Both the position numbers and the translations under genes were made by a program. From Pelagomonas calceolata (lineage: Eukaryota > Sar > Pelagophyceae > Pelagomonadales > Pelagomonadaceae), in the NCBI GenBank assembly GCA_918797485.1, contig CAKKNE010000003.1, positions 62,001-126,000 of the forward strand: a stretch of 64,000 nt of DNA, read 5' to 3'. The notes under the pieces were generated by a model. That model was not told the DNA's origin. It saw only the letters and a list, made by a program, of their open reading frames with translations, and did not search any database. Below are positions 36,750-45,751 of this stretch, piece by piece (positions within the stretch are counted from its first letter, which is position 1; each line of letters begins with the position of its first letter).

Positions 36750-38378
36750 CTACTGGGACGCCTCCGAGTCGCTGACCGTCTCGCCGTCGCTCGAGTCCGA
36801 GTGGTTTCGCTGCTCAGCAATCGCCGCCGCGACTCGGAAGGCCTCGTCTGCGTCCGCGGCCGACGTGGACAGACGGTTCGGGCGCCGCGTCGCGGCGGGC
36901 GCCGTCGGGTCGGCGCCCTTGCGCGCGGGGCCGACGCGCCGCCGCGCGTCCTCCTCCTCGAAGAACTCGTCGTCGTCGCTGTAGTCCTCGTCGTTCGTGG
37001 GCGGCGCGTCCTTGTACTGGTTTGGATCGAACGCACCCTCGTCGCCGGCGGCCCACTTCTCGAACTCGGCGAGCTCGTCGGCGTCCTTGGTCAAGGGCTT
37101 CTCGACGGGCTCCGCGGCCTCCGCCTGCGCCCAGCCGTCGCCCGGGCCACCGTCGTCGACCGGCGTCACGATGTGGCCGTCCGTGCCCGCCTCGACGGCG
37201 TCCAGGTCCTCCTCCGCCGCCTTCGGCGGCGCCGGCGGCTTCGCCGCGCCCTTCTTCTTCGCGACGACGTCCTTGACCGGCGCGGGCGGGTTCATTTCCT
37301 TCTCGAGCTCGGCCAAGCCTTCCTCGTCGAGGAAGGCCTTCGTCGGGATCGACAGCGTCGGCAGGCCGTCGCCCCCCAACAGCATGTGCGCCACGACCAA
37401 GCACAGCGTCGACCGCTGCGCCTCGATCAGACCCAGGCTCAGGTCCGCCTGGCGCGGGTGCCCCGCGAAGGGCCGGAAGCGGTAGAGTTCCATGAGCCGA
37501 CGCATCACCGGCCCGCAGCCCTGGACTTCCACTTCTTTGCCCCGCGCCGCGTCCCTAATCACGCGCATCATCGCCGGCTCGCCGTCCTCGTCCACGTCGT
37601 CGTCGTCCTCCTTCGACGGGTCGCGCGTGTCCACGGGCACGCGCCGCGGCGCGCTCAATCGCAGCACGTCGTCGTGCGTCAAATCCGCAGTACATACCGC
37701 ATAGACGGCCAGCAGCTCGCGCATGACCTCGACCTGCTTGGTCTTGGGCAGGTCGTCGGCCGTCTCGCAGACGTCGCCCTGGGCGGGGCAGAAGGCCTCC
37801 TGGAAGCAGCCTTTTATTTCGTTGAAGGCCCGCGTGAGCATCCTTTCCACCAATTGCTTCCGGCTCTTCTCATCCAATTTGGCCCACTTCTTGCAGAAGG
37901 GCGCCGCCTCGCCCTTGGACAGGGCGCCGCGCACGGCGTCGCGCCGGTCCTCGACCGCGTCCGCGAGGCGCTTCTTGACTCGCAAGCCGGCGGCGACGTC
38001 CAGATCCAGGGTCGTCAGCAGCTTCAGCGCCATGGCGTCGTCGCGATCTAGACTAAGCGCCCGGCGGCAGGCTCGCAGCGCCGCCGGCCGGTCGCTCCGC
38101 TCCAGCGCTTGCGCGAGGCGCGTGTGCCCGCGCGCGAACGATTCGTCCGCCGCGATGCAGGCCTCGGCGTCCCTGCGCGCGTCCTCGAACTTCCCGAGCT
38201 TGACATAACAAAAGGCCCGGTTGCAGAGCGTCGCGCAGTCCGCGGGCTTCTCGTCGAGGCGCTTGGAGTAGCTGGCAACGTCCTCACCGTACTCGTCGAG
38301 CGCCGCGGCCCGCTGGAGCGCGCTCGCTTCACTAACGATGATCTTCTCGGGGTCGGGCAGCTTCGTGACGCAGGCCAT
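36750..38378 (-). CDS. TPR-domain protein with acidic C-terminus
   Basis: 542 residues, intact. Two to three TPR units near the start: EYGEDVASYSKRLDEKPADC, ATLCNRAFCYVKLGKFEDAR, and ARGHTRLAQALERSDRPAAL. The middle is helical (LDEKSRKQLVERMLTRAFNE, VEVMRELLAVYAVC). The C-terminal 200 residues are acidic and disordered, with DNEDYSDDDEFFEEED-like runs and a final SDSSDGETVSDSEASQ. TPR units often bind chaperones; a co-chaperone role is possible but no specific family fits. Confidence 0.7.
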   Translation of the reverse strand: MACVTKLPDPEKIIVSEASALQRAAALDEYGEDVASYSKRLDEKPADCATLCNRAFCYVKLGKFEDARRDAEACIAADESFARGHTRLAQALERSDRPAALRACRRALSLDRDDAMALKLLTTLDLDVAAGLRVKKRLADAVEDRRDAVRGALSKGEAAPFCKKWAKLDEKSRKQLVERMLTRAFNEIKGCFQEAFCPAQGDVCETADDLPKTKQVEVMRELLAVYAVCTADLTHDDVLRLSAPRRVPVDTRDPSKEDDDDVDEDGEPAMMRVIRDAARGKEVEVQGCGPVMRRLMELYRFRPFAGHPRQADLSLGLIEAQRSTLCLVVAHMLLGGDGLPTLSIPTKAFLDEEGLAELEKEMNPPAPVKDVVAKKKGAAKPPAPPKAAEEDLDAVEAGTDGHIVTPVDDGGPGDGWAQAEAAEPVEKPLTKDADELAEFEKWAAGDEGAFDPNQYKDAPPTNDEDYSDDDEFFEEEDARRRVGPARKGADPTAPAATRRPNRLSTSAADADEAFRVAAAIAEQRNHSDSSDGETVSDSEASQ

Positions 38379-38804
38379 GGTCTTGTGTGGCTGCCCTGAC
38401 GGGCTGCACTTTGTATTATTTTGTTAAACTGCTGCGGCCCTCGAAACCCGTGCCTTTTGACTTCACGTTTCGGGGCCGTCGCGAGGCCGTGGGGCACGAG
38501 TCGGAGGGACCTGGGGCGGGTCGGGGCGCGTTGGGTTTTGCATGCTGCCACTGAAAAAAGCATGGTTCCGCCAGCGTGTGCGCAGTAGGTAGCAAGATCT
38601 AGATCTGCGCCGGGCTGCGCCGCAAGGTTCACCAGGGCTGCCCATTCATCGATGCAGTGAGGCACGCGCTCTGTGGAGCGAATCATTAATGGTGGCAGAT
38701 CGAGGCAAGCGCATTTGGCTGCCTTGCTGCCCGTAAAAAGGTGACCGGCGGCGAATATGTCGCTGGGGCTCCGCCGCTGGTCCTCCTAAAGCTTCGAACC
38801 CCGC
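38379..38804. other. Intergenic, upstream of divergent TPR and RING genes
   Basis: No convincing gene; frames from the neighbours' antisense strands run through. No recurring motif copy is seen. Confidence 0.5.
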
Positions 38805-40781
38805 ATGGCCTTCACTACAGTGGCACTGCTGGCGGGCTGCCTCGGGCGCGCTGCCGCAGAGGCCTGCTCGTGCAAAGCAACGTGGAGCAACACCTTCTGC
38901 TCCAACCAAGAGGGCTGCCCAGCAACTGCCTGCGACGGTTCGTCCTTCAACTGGTGCGAAGTCGAACCCGCCGGCTGCGACGGGAGCTTCTACAGCTCGT
39001 ACCATGGGCACTACTGGATGATTTGCGATCAGTCGACGCCCGTGAGCGGTCCAACTGACCAACCCTCCCAATCGCCTCATGATGATGATGATGATGATGA
39101 CTCTCCCATGATGACTACAATGATCCTCGTCGCCCTTGTCCTTGCCTGCCTCCCTTTGTGCTGCTGCTGTGTGTTTCGGGTTGAGGAAGTAGAGAGCGAC
39201 AAACTCGACACGCCCGCCGTCGGCTTTTGCTGCTGCTGTGTGGCTCCAATTTATAAAGTAGAGGGCGTGCGACCGAAGACGCCCTGTTGCTGGGAGGCTT
39301 CCGCGACCGAAGAAGGAGCCGCCCCGGGCGTGCGGCAGTTTGTAGAACGTCGGACAATGGTGTGCCAGACGCCGTGCATCCCGGAGAGCGTACGAAAGGT
39401 CTCGGCGATTCTCTTGGCCACTGCGAACGTTGCCATTATTTTTACGTGGTTGCTTCGAAGTACTCTCCGGGGTCCAATTATAGGGACTTTCTTGCTGAGC
39501 GCAATTTGTTTTGGATGTACAGGAGGAGGAGAGACGGCGGCAGCGCCTAGGCCGGCGCCGCCGGCCGCCGCGTCGTCTCCCGCCGCCGCCGCGCGGCCGG
39601 CACCCTGGTGGGCCGAGCACCTCGCGCGTATCCGGCGCGGAGAACCACTGGGGGCCGAGACGGCGTCGCCCGTCGAGGTCGCGCCGCTGCCGTCGGTCCT
39701 CGGTCAACCTCCCACAAGTTCTCCTACCCTTACTTCGCCCCGCCAGTGCTCCATCTGCCTCCAGCCGTACAGCGACCGGGTTACGACGCCGTGCAACCAC
39801 AGCTTCTGCCGCGAGTGCATCACGCGAGTCCTGGCCACCAATCCGCCTCGGAACGAGGCGCCGTGCCCGTTTTGCCGGGCGGTCGTGCGACTCCGCGACC
39901 TGCAACCACCAGGCCGGATCATTCCTGAGGGACCCCACGCGGCTGCAGCGCATAGGCGGGCGCCGCCGGCCGCCGTGCCGCCGGCCGCCGCGTCGTCTCC
40001 CGCCGCCGCGCCGCCGGAACCGGCAGAGACCATCGCAGAGATGCTTCGCCGCGCGGAGAACGCCCGGCTGCGGGCCGCGGCCGAGACGGCGTCGCCCGTC
40101 GAGGTGGCGCCGCCGCCAACGGTCCGTGCGCAGCCTCCTGCAAGTTCTCGTACCGACCACGCAACGCCGCCCCAACCGACGGGCGCGCGGCCGCAGTCGG
40201 AGGGGGAATGCGGCATCTGCTTTGAGCCGTACAGCGACCGGGTCACGACGCCGTGCAACCACAGCTTCTGCCGCCAGTGCATCACGCAAGTCCTGGCCAC
40301 CAATCCGCCTCGGAACGAGGCGCCGTGCCCGTTTTGTCGGGCGGTCGTGCGACTTCGCGACCTGCAACCGTCGGCGGCGGCAGCGCATGGGCGGCCGCTG
40401 GAGCGCCCACGCGCGCACCACGAGAGGCGCCCGGCCGCCCTCGACGCTGCGGCAAACAGATTTATAAACATGCAACGACAAGCAATGTGGGGAACTGCCG
40501 ATGTCGTGAATCGAGTTCATCGTCGTCACGTGGATCGGGCCTCGGAGGCGCGAGACCGCGACGCGAGGCGGCGGCAACGGGAAGAGGCGGCGCGATACCG
40601 CGAGGCGGCGGCAGCGAGGGACGAGGCGGCTGCCTTGGACTCTGGACGTCGTCATGCGACCGTGATTTCGGTCGAACCGATCCCGACGGCGACTGCCGTC
40701 CCTGTGCCGCCCGGTGCCGTTGAAATGGTCCAAGCGCACGCCACCGAACCTCCAGATCAGGCGCGCGTCGTGTCCGACTGA
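38805..40781 (+). CDS. Membrane protein with cysteine-rich ectodomain and two near-identical RING fingers
   Basis: 658 residues, intact. A signal peptide (AFTTVALLAGCLGRAAAEA) precedes a cysteine-rich luminal part with ten or so cysteines, then an aspartate run coded by an ATG microsatellite. A first membrane helix (MILVALVLACLPLCCCCVF) and a second hydrophobic region (ILLATANVAIIFTWLLRSTL, GTFLLSAICFGCTG) follow. Two C3HC4 RING fingers lie at about residues 317-360 and 469-513: CSICLQPYS/CGICFEPYS, TPCNHSFCR, CPFCRAVVRLRDLQP. RING fingers recruit E2 enzymes for ubiquitin transfer, so this is probably a membrane E3 ligase. The C-terminus is a charged coiled coil. Confidence 0.8.
   Translation: MAFTTVALLAGCLGRAAAEACSCKATWSNTFCSNQEGCPATACDGSSFNWCEVEPAGCDGSFYSSYHGHYWMICDQSTPVSGPTDQPSQSPHDDDDDDDSPMMTTMILVALVLACLPLCCCCVFRVEEVESDKLDTPAVGFCCCCVAPIYKVEGVRPKTPCCWEASATEEGAAPGVRQFVERRTMVCQTPCIPESVRKVSAILLATANVAIIFTWLLRSTLRGPIIGTFLLSAICFGCTGGGETAAAPRPAPPAAASSPAAAARPAPWWAEHLARIRRGEPLGAETASPVEVAPLPSVLGQPPTSSPTLTSPRQCSICLQPYSDRVTTPCNHSFCRECITRVLATNPPRNEAPCPFCRAVVRLRDLQPPGRIIPEGPHAAAAHRRAPPAAVPPAAASSPAAAPPEPAETIAEMLRRAENARLRAAAETASPVEVAPPPTVRAQPPASSRTDHATPPQPTGARPQSEGECGICFEPYSDRVTTPCNHSFCRQCITQVLATNPPRNEAPCPFCRAVVRLRDLQPSAAAAHGRPLERPRAHHERRPAALDAAANRFINMQRQAMWGTADVVNRVHRRHVDRASEARDRDARRRQREEAARYREAAAARDEAAALDSGRRHATVISVEPIPTATAVPVPPGAVEMVQAHATEPPDQARVVSD
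39547..40380 (+). repeat. In-gene tandem duplication carrying a RING finger
   Basis: The Ala/Pro linker, the GAGACGGCGTCGCCCGTCGA block (39657 and 40083) and the RING segment (about 39755-39910 and 40215-40372) each occur twice in the same order. The RING DNA differs at only about ten positions in 150, including silent ones, so the duplication is recent or kept alike by gene conversion. Confidence 0.82.
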
Positions 40782-41211
40782 CGACTGCATTGCCGGCGAC
40801 GCTTCACTTTCCCGGAACTCCTCCGCTTTCTACTTCCATATTCCTTTAAACGACCTTACCTCTTGATAAAATACTCATGTGTCCCGAGGGGCCTTCACGA
40901 TGCCGTTAGGATGAGTCGGGGAGGGGTGGGGCGACTCTGTGCGGGTTCGTGTCTTATCCGCTCTGGAGGGGGTACCGCCCCGGGCCGCGGCTTCCAGGGC
41001 TCCAACGCTTCGGAAACCCTGTGCGCAGCTAGCGGCCAGTAAGATACTAGCGAGCACGCTCCGACGCGCGCTGTGTGCGCTGCGGGCCGCTGTAGCCACG
41101 CGTGGGCAGCCCTATGTGCGCGTCGACGTTCCTTCCGATGCGCTCGGCAGCCCCGTCGAGGCTATGACCACTACACAACACCTGTCCTGATATGCTGATG
41201 CAGGCCAGCTG
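40782..41211. other. Intergenic before the DUF285 gene
   Basis: No gene seen. It contains the recurring motif at 41028-41051. Confidence 0.5.
41028..41051 (+). repeat. GCTAG...CTAGC intergenic motif, copy 5
   Basis: Reads GCTAGCGGCCAG then TAAGATACTAGC: three bases off consensus. It lies 161 bp before the ATG at 41212. Confidence 0.8.
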
Positions 41212-42967
41212 ATGCTGCGAGCAGTAATGCCAGCACAGTATCACTTACGGGTCGAACTGTTGCTGTGTCTGGTGCTGGCGACACCAAGCCTGGCAGAGAG
41301 CCTGGCTGGAATGAAATCTCTCGGGGCGAAGGAATGCTCTGGCTGTACGTCAAACTGTGCGGACAACGTGTGCAACGGCTGGCCGTCGACGTCAGCTGAA
41401 GAGTGTCAGCAGAAATGTCTTGTGAGCGAGATCCCCGATGGTTGCACGGCGCCTGCCAACTACAAGTGCAAATACGCGTGGTGGCATGACAATCCCGACT
41501 GGCAACCTGGGTGGTGCCATAATTTCGTAGCATGCGACGTGGTGGACTCATATGACAGCACGCAAGCCCTTCTATTCGAGGTGGAAACTTCCGCACCGAC
41601 GCCATCGCCGACCACGGGTCGCAAGTTGACATACGGGTCGCTCACGGCCTCAACCTCTGTTGGGCCGACTACGGGGTGGTGCTCTCCTGGTTTAGGTGCG
41701 AATGCCGAGCTCTGGTCAAACTTTCTTTGTGGCAAGTCTGCTGAACTAATTCTCGCCGTGAGCCAGGACAGCGCTGGCTACTACGTTGAAACGACGCAAA
41801 CTAGCACTGATCCATTTTGGGACCTTGCACCTGCGAGCAACTGGGAGCTGCCGCAACTTCGGGATGAAGTCACATTAGTTGCGGGCATTGCTTGCGTCGG
41901 AGGATACAACGCAGCCGGGTCTGTGACAATTGACCTGCAAGACCACGTAATTGCGCATGGTAATACTGTCACCCCGTACGGCTGGCAGCCTCAGTGTGAG
42001 GTAGAGTGCACGCATCCAAACGGCGAAGTCTTCTCTGGTAGCACGTTCCCAGCGGAGTGCACCGGAGCGAATCGCGTGGTTGTGCACGGCGGCGGCGCGT
42101 GTGGGGCCTGCCATTTTAAGGATCAGCGCATCAACGTCAAAATCAGCGGCACGCCCGCGCCGACGGTATCTCCAGCACCGACGCCCGCGCCGACGACGCC
42201 CGCGCCGACGTTCGCGCCCACAGTTTCACCTCTTGTTGCTGACAACCTTTCGATAGGCGACGCCGTCACGCTCTGGCTCTCGAACCGCGACGAGGCCATC
42301 CGCATGTACGGCCACATCTCGACGTGGGCGACTGGGGGGGTGACGAGCATGTCGTTTTTGTTTTGCGATAGCAACTCTCCTGAGTATTCCAGTTGCTACA
42401 ACTCGGGCGCATCGTCCTTTAACGAGGACATCGGCGCGTGGGACACCTCCGGCGTCACGAGCATGTACAGGATGTTCTACCACGCTTACGCCTTTAACCA
42501 GGACATCGGCGCGTGGGACACCTCTGGCGTTACGGGCATGGACGGGATGTTCTACTTCGCCTCGGCCTTCAACCAAGACCTCAGTGGATGGGCGGTCCAC
42601 AGCGTCACGACGATGTACGAGATGTTTCGCGAAGCCGATGCCTTTAACCAGGACCTCGGCTGGTGCGTGGACGATGACGTGGACCTGTACAGCGCGTTCA
42701 GTGGCACCGGGTGCTCGTCGACGTCGTGCGGCGTCCTGCAGAGACGCGCTCACGCCCGACGTGCGCGACGCGGCCACGCACGCGCACTACGATTCGACGG
42801 TCGACAACCCCCAGGACCCATCAATTTTCGTCACTTACCACGACGCGCAAGCGTATCCCGAATACCTTATCAAATTCAAACAGGACGGCAATCCGCCACC
42901 TCCTCCAAACTGCAAGCCGGCGCATCCAGACTACCGCCCCAACGTCTTTCCTAACTACTATGACTAA
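41212..42967 (+). CDS. Secreted DUF285/BspA-repeat protein with a PARP-like C-terminal tail
   Basis: About 585 residues. A signal peptide ([18 protein letters not shown]) is followed by a cysteine-rich region ([18 protein letters not shown]), a Thr/Pro linker ([19 protein letters not shown]) and DUF285 repeats of the FNxDIxxWDTSxVTxMxxMF type: [60 protein letters not shown]. Such repeats are common in secreted surface proteins of bacteria and algae. After the closing CSSTSCGV and a one-base slip, the last 60 residues read [20 protein letters not shown] and [12 protein letters not shown], the typical end of a PARP ADP-ribosyltransferase domain, with none of the rest of that domain. Codon and base use are less GC-biased than in neighbours. 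Confidence 0.72.
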
Positions 42968-43000
42968 GCTCACTACACCGTCATAAATAACACAAAAAAC

Positions 43001-44537
43001 TTACACAAACGTCTCCCGGTCGTACGCCGCCCGCTCCCGCGCGTCCGAGAGCACGTCGTAGGCCGCCTGCAGCTCGCGGAAGCGGTCCTCGGCGTCGGGC
43101 GCCTTGCTCTTGTCCGGGTGCATGCGCAGCGCCCGCGCGCGGTACGCGCGCTTGAGCATTGATGGAGACGCGTCGCGCGGCGCGCCGACGACGTCGTAAA
43201 GCGTCGGGCCCACGACCTTGGGCTTCGGAGGCGGCGGCGGCGCTTGTTGCGCGGGCGCGGGCCGCGTAGGCGCGCGCCGCGGCCGCGTCGGCCTCGGGGT
43301 CCGCGGTGTCGCAAAAGGCGAGGCGCTTCCGGCACGCCGCCTGCTCCGCGGCCGCGTCCGGGCACCGCGCGTACTCGTCCAGCGCCGCCTCGAGGTAGGC
43401 CTTGGCGTTCGCCCCGCGGTCGCCGTCGGCGGCGGCCCCGCGCGCGAGGCAGCGCGCCCGCCGCAAACGCGCCGCGGCGTAGTCCGGCCGGCAGCGCAGG
43501 GCGCTCGCGCAGCAGCGCGCCGCGTCGAGCGGGCGGCCGAGCTTCTCGAGGCACGCGGCCGCATTGTAGTGCAGCGCCGGGTGCTCCGGGTCCTCGTCGA
43601 GCGCCGCGGCGTACCAGCGCTCCGCGGCCCGGGCGTCGCCCGCGCGGAAGGCGGCGTCGCCCTTGTCCTTGAGCTCGGCGACGGAGCCGAACCGCCGCGC
43701 CTGGCTCGCGCACCAATCCCGCGACCGGGCGAACCGCGCCGCCCACGCCGACGCGACGCGGGCCGCTCGCGCGGCGTCGCCGCCGTAGCAGAGCGCCTTC
43801 AGGAGATCCAGGGCGTCGCGGCGGTCGATCGTGTTCGGAACGGCTCCCTTCGGCGCGTCCACCTCGTCCCCACCGAGCGCCGTGGCCGCCTCGGGCCAGC
43901 GCTTCAGGCGACACAGCGCGGCGGCCTCGAGTTTTTTAATTTCGGCCGACTCGGGCGCGGTCTGCTTCGCGACGCGCGCGGCGGCGAGGGCCCGCTCGAG
44001 CCGCCGCGTGACTTCTGCGCCATCGTCGGTGCCGTCCGCGCGCAGGAGCTCGCGCCGCGCCGTTGCGACGTCCGCCGCACACGCGGTCGTCGCGTCAAGA
44101 CCTTCACTCGCGACCGTCGCCGCGTCTCCAGCCGCTCCGGACGCATCACCCAACGCCGCGGCGCCGCCTTCGAGCACGCGGCGGAACGCGCGGTCGGCCT
44201 CGTCGAAGGCGCCGCGCCGCAGCAGACTCGCAGCGCGGGCGTTCGTGGCCGCGTCGTCGTCGCGCCGCTTGGCCGGGTCGTCGTCGTCGGCGTCACGCCG
44301 CTCGCCGACGCGCAGCGTGCTGCCGTAGAGCTCGACGGCCGCCTCCCACGGCCAGTCCTCGGGAATGGGCGTACCGTCGTTGGACGCGAGGTACAGCTCG
44401 CCGCTGCATTGCTTCCGTTTGGACCACGCTTTGATGAGTTTCGAGCACGGCGCGCCTCCCCAGCTCTCTGGTATCGTGAGCTTGAGAGGTGCTGTCCTCT
44501 CCTTAGACAGCAGTGTTTTTAAGACTACGGTCCTCAT
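43001..44537 (-). CDS. TPR and J-domain co-chaperone (DNAJC-type)
   Basis: About 510 residues from the ATG at 44537. TPR-like helices fill the middle (AELKDKGDAAFRAGDARAAE, HPALHYNAAACLEKLGRPLD, AARCCASALRCRPDYAAARL), as in DNAJC7-type proteins. A one-base slip near 43250 leads to the J domain at the C-terminus: TLYDVVGAPRDASPSMLKRA, YRARALRMHPDKS with the HPD that stimulates Hsp70 ATPase, and FRELQAAYDVLSDARERAAY. It probably hands clients to Hsp70. Its start lies 344 bp from the divergent ClpP gene, with a motif copy between. Confidence 0.82.
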
Positions 44538-44881
44538 CACTCAAAATCGCTTGCGCACTCAATTGTATGATACCTGAGCCCACGAATGCTGCCGCATGAG
44601 GCCTGAGACTCGCAGTGGCGGCTGCGAATTGCCGCATTAACATGTCCACTGCAGCTGGCTGGTGAGCGTCGTGGCGACTTGTTCGCTCAGCGGACGACTC
44701 TTCTGGAACCGCCAGAGAAGCAAACGGACGCCTCTTTGCTTGCTAGTGTCTTACAGGCCGCTAGCTAACTCGACTTGCCGTCTCCGCGAGTGCTGCGTAC
44801 GCGCCGCATTTGTCAATATCCTGACAGCGAGCGAGGCTTGACACAACGTTGTTTCTGGCCTAAACCTGCTGGACCAGCGAA
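44538..44881. other. Intergenic, upstream of divergent J-protein and ClpP genes
   Basis: Holds the recurring motif at 44742-44765; no gene seen. Confidence 0.55.
44742..44765 (-). repeat. GCTAG...CTAGC intergenic motif, copy 6
   Basis: Reverse form GCTAGTGTCTTACAG then GCCGCTAGC. It lies 117 bp before the ClpP ATG and about 205 bp before the J-protein ATG. Confidence 0.85.
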
Positions 44882-45676
44882 ATGGCGCCAAGACGAGCGG
44901 TTGCACTGCTACTTAGCACAGCCTGTGCCAGCGCACTCGTGGCGCCGCAGCCGCGCGCGGGACGCAGCCCGGCGCCGCAGCCGAGAAGCCGAGTGGCGCC
45001 GCTGCAGTCCGAGCCCGGGCCGCAGCCGCCCGCGCCGGAGCCCGAGAAGCCGAGGCCCGAGCCGCGCCCGGTCATCATGCCGACGGTCACGGGCTCGAAC
45101 GGCGAGCAGATCGATGTCGTGTCTCGATTGCTCAAGGACCGCATTTTGCTCCTCGGCAGCGAGGTAAATGACGAAGTAGGCAACGTGCTCGTCGCGCAGA
45201 TGCTCTACCTCGCGAACGAGGACCCGGAGGCCGACATCACGCTGTACATCAACAGCCCCGGCGGCTCGGTATCCGCGGGCATGGCCATCTACGACACGAT
45301 GCAGTTCATCCCCTGCGACGTGAGCACGGTCTGCTTCGGCATGGGCGTCGATGGGCGCGTTCTTATTAGGCGCCGGCGCCAAAGGGAAGAGGAAATCCCT
45401 GCCGAACGCGCGCATCATGATCCACCAGCCGCTCGGCGGCGCGCAGGGCCAGGCCGCCGACATCGAGATCCAGGCGAAGGAGATCCTTTTCACCAAGGCC
45501 GTCATCAACACGTACATGGCCGAGTACACGGGCCAGCCCGCGGACAAGCTCGCCGAGGATACGGACCGCGACTGCGCATGATGCCCGGCGAGGCCAAGGA
45601 CTACGGCCTCATCGACGAGGTCATCAAGACGAAGACGAGCCACATCAACCTCGGGACGATGCCGTCGCTGGACTAG
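44882..45676 (+). CDS. clpP: ATP-dependent Clp protease proteolytic subunit, plastid-targeted precursor
   Basis: Serine protease subunit of the plastid Clp complex. The leader [21 protein letters not shown] is a signal peptide ending in an ASALVAP motif, the cleavage signature for import into red-derived secondary plastids. The body matches Clp[105 protein letters not shown]. At about 45345 the frame breaks where ClpP has its catalytic serine (normally ASMGAFL; here GVD then MGAFLLGAG), and a second slip lies near 45578. Together the two changes restore frame. Confidence 0.88.
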   Translation: MAPRRAVALLLSTACASALVAPQPRAGRSPAPQPRSRVAPLQSEPGPQPPAPEPEKPRPEPRPVIMPTVTGSNGEQIDVVSRLLKDRILLLGSEVNDEVGNVLVAQMLYLANEDPEADITLYINSPGGSVSAGMAIYDTMQFIPCDVSTVCFGMGVDGRVLIRRRRQREEEIPAERAHHDPPAARRRAGPGRRHRDPGEGDPFHQGRHQHVHGRVHGPARGQARRGYGPRLRMMPGEAKDYGLIDEVIKTKTSHINLGTMPSLD

Positions 45677-45751
45677 GAAGTGTAAGAGTTCAGTAGTATG
45701 GCGCTTAGTCGCCGTGGGGAGAGGGGGAACATGTAGGCAGGGCGGCTCTTC

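Noticed and set aside
39080-39105. ATG-repeat microsatellite as a repeat-expansion locus
   Set aside because: Short (about eight units), codes a plain Asp run inside an open gene; ordinary.
38646-40790. 714-codon open frame antisense to the RING gene
   Set aside because: Arg/Gly-rich composition without domains; long antisense frames are expected opposite GC-rich genes, and the plus strand has clear domains.
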